Source: Oscillospiraceae bacterium (GTDB lineage Bacteria > Bacillota > Clostridia > Oscillospirales > CAG-272). From it: DNA of 64,000 nucleotides. Below the pieces are notes generated by a model. The model was not told the origin of the DNA and searched no databases. It was given only the letters and a program-made list of their open reading frames with translations. Where the stretch lies: contig SVRK01000002.1 in the NCBI GenBank assembly GCA_015064855.1, forward strand, positions 53,256 through 117,255, given 5' to 3'. Shown piece by piece: positions 62,001 through 64,000 of the stretch. How positions within the stretch are numbered: position 1 is the stretch's first letter; each line of letters opens with the position of its first letter. The translations under genes and the position numbers were made by a program.

Positions 62001-64000
62001 TTTTCTTTGTTTTCATCGGACATGTTTTCGTTCTTGTCGATTTCGTTGTTGATTTCTTCTTTTGTTGTTTCGTCAACAGCGTCCTTGATTTCGTCTGACT
62101 TTTCTTCGTCAGTCTTGTTTTGGTCGCCTATGATTTCGTCAACCTTATCCTTGAGGTCTTCCTTGCTCTCGTCGGACATGTTTTCGTTCTTGTCGATTTC
62201 GTTCTTGATTTCTTCCTTCTTTTCATCGTCAGTCATTGTTTCATCTTTTAAGATGTCATCAATCTTGTCTTTGAGGTCAGAAGAATCCTCTAACGTATCT
62301 TCGATTTTGTCCTTCAAGTCCTCGGAGTCTTGCATTGTGTCGTCAACGTCTTGCTTAAGGTCTTCCTTGTTTTCATCGGACATACTTTCGTTCTTGTCGA
62401 TTTGGTCCTTGATTTCCTCTTTAGCAGTTTCGTCAACCTTATCCTTGATTTCCTCTTTTGTTGCGTCGTCAACAGCATCCTCTAATTCGTCTGACTTCTC
62501 TTCGTCAGTCTTGTTTTGGTCGCCTACGATTTCGTCAACCTTATCCTTGAGGTCTTCCTTGTTCTCGTCAGACATGTTTTCGTTCTTGTCGATTTCGTTT
62601 TTGATTTCTTCCTTCTTCTCTTCGTCAGTCTTGTTTTCATCCTTTAAGATGTCATCAATCTTGTCTTTAAGATCAGAAGAATCGTTCATTGTGTCTTCTA
62701 CTTCTTGCTTGAGGTCCTCTTTGTTTTCATCGGACATGCTATCGTTTTTGTCAATTTGGTCCTTGATTTCCTCTTTTGTTGTTTCGTCAACAGCGTCCTT
62801 CAAGTCCTCTGATTTTTCTTCGTCAGTCTTGTTTTGGTCGTCTACGATTTCGTCAACCTTATCCTTAAGGTCTTCCTTATTTTCTTCAGAAAGATTGTCG
62901 TTCTTGTCGATTTCTTCCTTAATTTCTTCCTTCTTTTCGTCATCAGTCAAGGTTTCATCCTTTAAGATGTTCTCAATCTTATCCTTGAGGTCGGAAGCGT
63001 CTTGCATTGTGTCCTCAATCTTATCCTTGAGGTCCTCTGCATCCTCTAATGTATCTTCAACCTTATCCTTAAGCTCCTCGTTGTCATCAACAATCTTGTC
63101 AAGCTCTTCCTTAAGATCAGGAGCACTATCAATAACCTTGTCGATTTCTTCCTTGATTTGCTCTTTTTCTTCTTCGGTTAAGCCCTCGTCATTCTTGTCA
63201 ACAAGATCCTTGAGCTCTTCTTTCTTTTCTTCGTCTGTCTTGTTTTCGTCGCCTAAGATTTTGTCAATCTCATCCTTAAGAGCAGGATTCTTCAAGATGT
63301 CGTTTACCTTATCCTTAAGGTCCTCCATCTCGTCTTTGAGGTCTTCTTTGTCTTCCTTGTTCATTTCGGAATCTTCAATCTTATCCTCAATGTCCTCAAA
63401 TTTATCCTCAATCTTATCCTCGGTTGATTTATCTTCCTCTTCTTCCTCTTTGTCTTCCTTTTCGCCTGTTATCTCTTCAAGGTCTTCCTCTATCTTGTCA
63501 ATAACATCCTTAAGGTTTTCAACGTTTTTAACAGCCTTAATGATTTCATCTGTTGATTCTTCAAATTCAGCATTGATAAATGCAATCATTTCATCAACAG
63601 TTGCATCACTTGCAAGAGTTGTTTGGATTTCATTCAAGCCCTGGCAGAAATTATTGAGTGCAACCTCAAGTGCGCTTGGGTCTACGGTTTCCTCTGCGTC
63701 TTCATTTGCAATAGCGATTGCCTCGGTAATAGCATTAGCCAAGGTTGTTGCCTTAAGCTTTCCACCAACAACCTTTTCTCTTAGGTTGTTCATTGCAAAA
63801 CGAACAGCTGTTTCGCCCTTTTCGATTCTATCCTTTATGCCTCTTTCAGAAGCCTTAGCAAGTGTTTCGATTGCTTCGCCAAGCTCTTTTGTAATTTCAT
63901 TTTTCTTAAGAGCTTCGATGAGTGAAAGACGTTGTTGCTCTTCGTTTTCAACTTTATCTTCAAGGTCTTTAATTACTTCATCAATTTTATCCTTGATAGC
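59060..64000 (-). CDS. Giant acidic repeat protein (5' end outside the window)
   Basis: At least 1646 residues. The frame is open to the right edge, so an internal ATG at 63793 is not the start. The first 190 visible residues are helical and moderately charged (GETAVRFAMNNLREKVVGG). Residues about 200-1000 are an Asp/Glu/Lys-rich array of roughly 48-residue repeats built from SDENKEDLKDKVDEI, GDQNKTDEEKS and DATKEEIKD. A less regular acidic, Asn-rich part follows, then a Gln/Asn/Ser tract (59340-59520). The C-terminal 65 residues are folded-looking and conserved in style (VYFIPGLGEMTWEELLASG). No Cys-rich or catalytic motif is visible. It stands first of the visible genes, 36 bases before the MoxR gene, where coiled-coil partner proteins often lie. 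Confidence 0.85.
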   Translation of the reverse strand, partial: AIKDKIDEVIKDLEDKVENEEQQRLSLIEALKKNEITKELGEAIETLAKASERGIKDRIEKGETAVRFAMNNLREKVVGGKLKATTLANAITEAIAIANEDAEETVDPSALEVALNNFCQGLNEIQTTLASDATVDEMIAFINAEFEESTDEIIKAVKNVENLKDVIDKIEEDLEEITGEKEDKEEEEEDKSTEDKIEDKFEDIEDKIEDSEMNKEDKEDLKDEMEDLKDKVNDILKNPALKDEIDKILGDENKTDEEKKEELKDLVDKNDEGLTEEEKEQIKEEIDKVIDSAPDLKEELDKIVDDNEELKDKVEDTLEDAEDLKDKIEDTMQDASDLKDKIENILKDETLTDDEKKEEIKEEIDKNDNLSEENKEDLKDKVDEIVDDQNKTDEEKSEDLKDAVDETTKEEIKDQIDKNDSMSDENKEDLKQEVEDTMNDSSDLKDKIDDILKDENKTDEEKKEEIKNEIDKNENMSDENKEDLKDKVDEIVGDQNKTDEEKSDELEDAVDDATKEEIKDKVDETAKEEIKDQIDKNESMSDENKEDLKQDVDDTMQDSEDLKDKIEDTLEDSSDLKDKIDDILKDETMTDDEKKEEIKNEIDKNENMSDESKEDLKDKVDEIIGDQNKTDEEKSDEIKDAVDETTKEEINNEIDKNENMSDENKENLKDKVEDIMGDQNKTDEEKSDEIKDAVNDATKEEIKDKIDETTKEEVNDAIDKDDTLSDENKEDLKEEMGDIIDNNSDLKNEANDTMNDSEDLKDKIEDTMQDSSDLKDKIDDIIKDDTMTDDEKKEEIKNEIDKNDSMSDQNKEDLKDKVDEIVGDQNKTDEEKSDDLKDAVDDATKEEIKDAVDNNDSMSDQNKEDIKDAVDDAFKDENKTDSEKTEDMKDAVDNATNEQIKDNIENNDNMSSEEKEDLKDKVDNATQDSSDLKDKIEDIMGDQNKTDSEKQEEIKDAIDDSNMSEGNKEDLKDKIEDIMGDQNKTDSEKTDDMKDAVDDATKDEINDAFDESKKDQMDNAFDDAVKDEIYDDMGPIEDNYNENNKEQIENDKNQSANDAVRDEQNKLEEDVKNDNQSKEEISDNLQNNNNKDEQLGDILENLGDAIESGDKDQLEDALDKIEDYIKGDDTTTDDQKQENADKVADALENATSSSTNSDMKDAILDFADKLHNNKENAENNNNSFDEELEDAFDKVESDINDANANTQTKEDIIEDLGGIRDELVGGTQTDIEDMFDDLESEVNNAPVSGETQDKIDDILGKLEEDLKNDLASGETSKSEMIDKIEGAKDQINDLIQSDKNDYMGSMKPESGSQQQPPEGSEQNPDGSQNNNNQSSDQTQGSMEDINDAIQDANNALENGDQQGVQDAYDKVDGAFKDLEDQLKNPENGEWLKGDALKEQLGNMKDQFGNMADSLPEGDLKDVYEGLENAFQGALDKAESGDEEGAIKDAQNALGNAQQKVESILGKLEDYQNSQGNINDTMNNTQENIMGKPSGEQSDQNSQNQNSQNQNSQNQNSQNQSGNQNSDQNSDQNSDQNNDQNSDQNSDQNSDSENKSENESNSESDSSNNNDENQGGGNSGPQEDEGEYKDDVYFIPGLGEMTWEELLASGILDGVLNEQYGKDLTEEERLAIQNFFDSFLEQGNTKN
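61000..63320. repeat. Degenerate coding repeats of the giant acidic protein
   Basis: The same phrases (TCGTCAGTCTTGTTTTGGTCGCC, plus TTGTCGATTTCGTTCTTGAT on the plus strand) recur with a spacing of about 140-300 bases. The encoded motif DQNKTD occurs seven times and DENKTD three times. Copies differ at many positions, so this is protein-level repetition, not a CRISPR or satellite. Confidence 0.8.

Noticed and set aside
61000..63320. Regularly recurring DNA phrases that might suggest a CRISPR array
   Set aside because: Repeats are within one open frame, unequal in spacing and degenerate, and no cas genes are present.
59060..63793. ATG at 63793 as the start of the giant acidic protein
   Set aside because: The frame remains open without a stop to the window edge, the upstream residues have the same helical, charged character, and no ribosome site precedes that ATG.

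Overview
The window reads as a chromosomal segment of a low-GC Firmicute, most likely an uncultured gut Clostridia member. This is inferred from the hrcA-grpE-dnaK-dnaJ-prmA-rsmE order with a CIRCE operator, the very regular TTGACA-N17-TATAAT promoters with strong AAGGAG ribosome sites, BspA-type leucine-rich surface proteins, CotH and InlB-repeat lipoproteins, and several cytoplasmic glycosidases. I recognised no rRNA, tRNA, CRISPR array, integrase, transposase or phage gene. Most genes lie on the minus strand.

Layout. 1-1000: the start of a secreted protein, then a gene-free stretch packed with tiny hairpins. 1.0-5.1 kb: membrane proteins and a DUF1015 protein. 5.3-7.6 kb: a polar amino-acid ABC transporter whose binding protein has its two lobes in swapped order. 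7.8-11.6 kb: two related secreted leucine-rich repeat proteins sharing C-terminus and terminator. 11.9-19.7 kb: an AraC-type regulator convergent to three cytoplasmic glycosidase genes (GH78, GH106-like, six-hairpin type). 19.9-24.3 kb: a CotH lipoprotein with nine Cys/His repeats, then an SGNH esterase and an alkaline-phosphatase-superfamily enzyme on the plus strand. 24.3-30.9 kb: an amino-sugar operon (HTH-kinase fusion, MurQ, glycosidase-like DUF6259 protein, GNAT acetyltransferase) bounded on one side by lysS and on the other by a degenerate copy of the lysS 3' end. 30.9-35.3 kb: lysS, greA, an S41 protease and a CdaR/PucR-type regulator. 35.5-42.2 kb: the heat-shock operon. 42.3-49.7 kb: a clan-A glycosidase lipoprotein, an amidase, a PiT phosphate transporter, an RluA-type pseudouridine synthase and gpmI. 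49.9-50.4 kb: a UPF0340 protein.

50.5-64.0 kb is one long minus-strand operon running off the right edge: a giant acidic repeat protein (more than 1646 residues, N-terminus outside the window), a MoxR AAA+ ATPase with a Lys/Ala/Pro/Glu repeat extension, a DUF58 protein, a BatA-like von Willebrand A (vWA) membrane protein, and a 1282-residue membrane protein with two vWA domains, a class-I-amidotransferase-like domain and two zinc-ribbon-like inserts. MoxR ATPases typically work with vWA proteins. Here the giant protein and the inserts are the unexplained parts, and this is the best candidate for an undescribed system. The other strong candidates are the permuted binding protein and the HTH-kinase fusion beside the duplicated lysS end.
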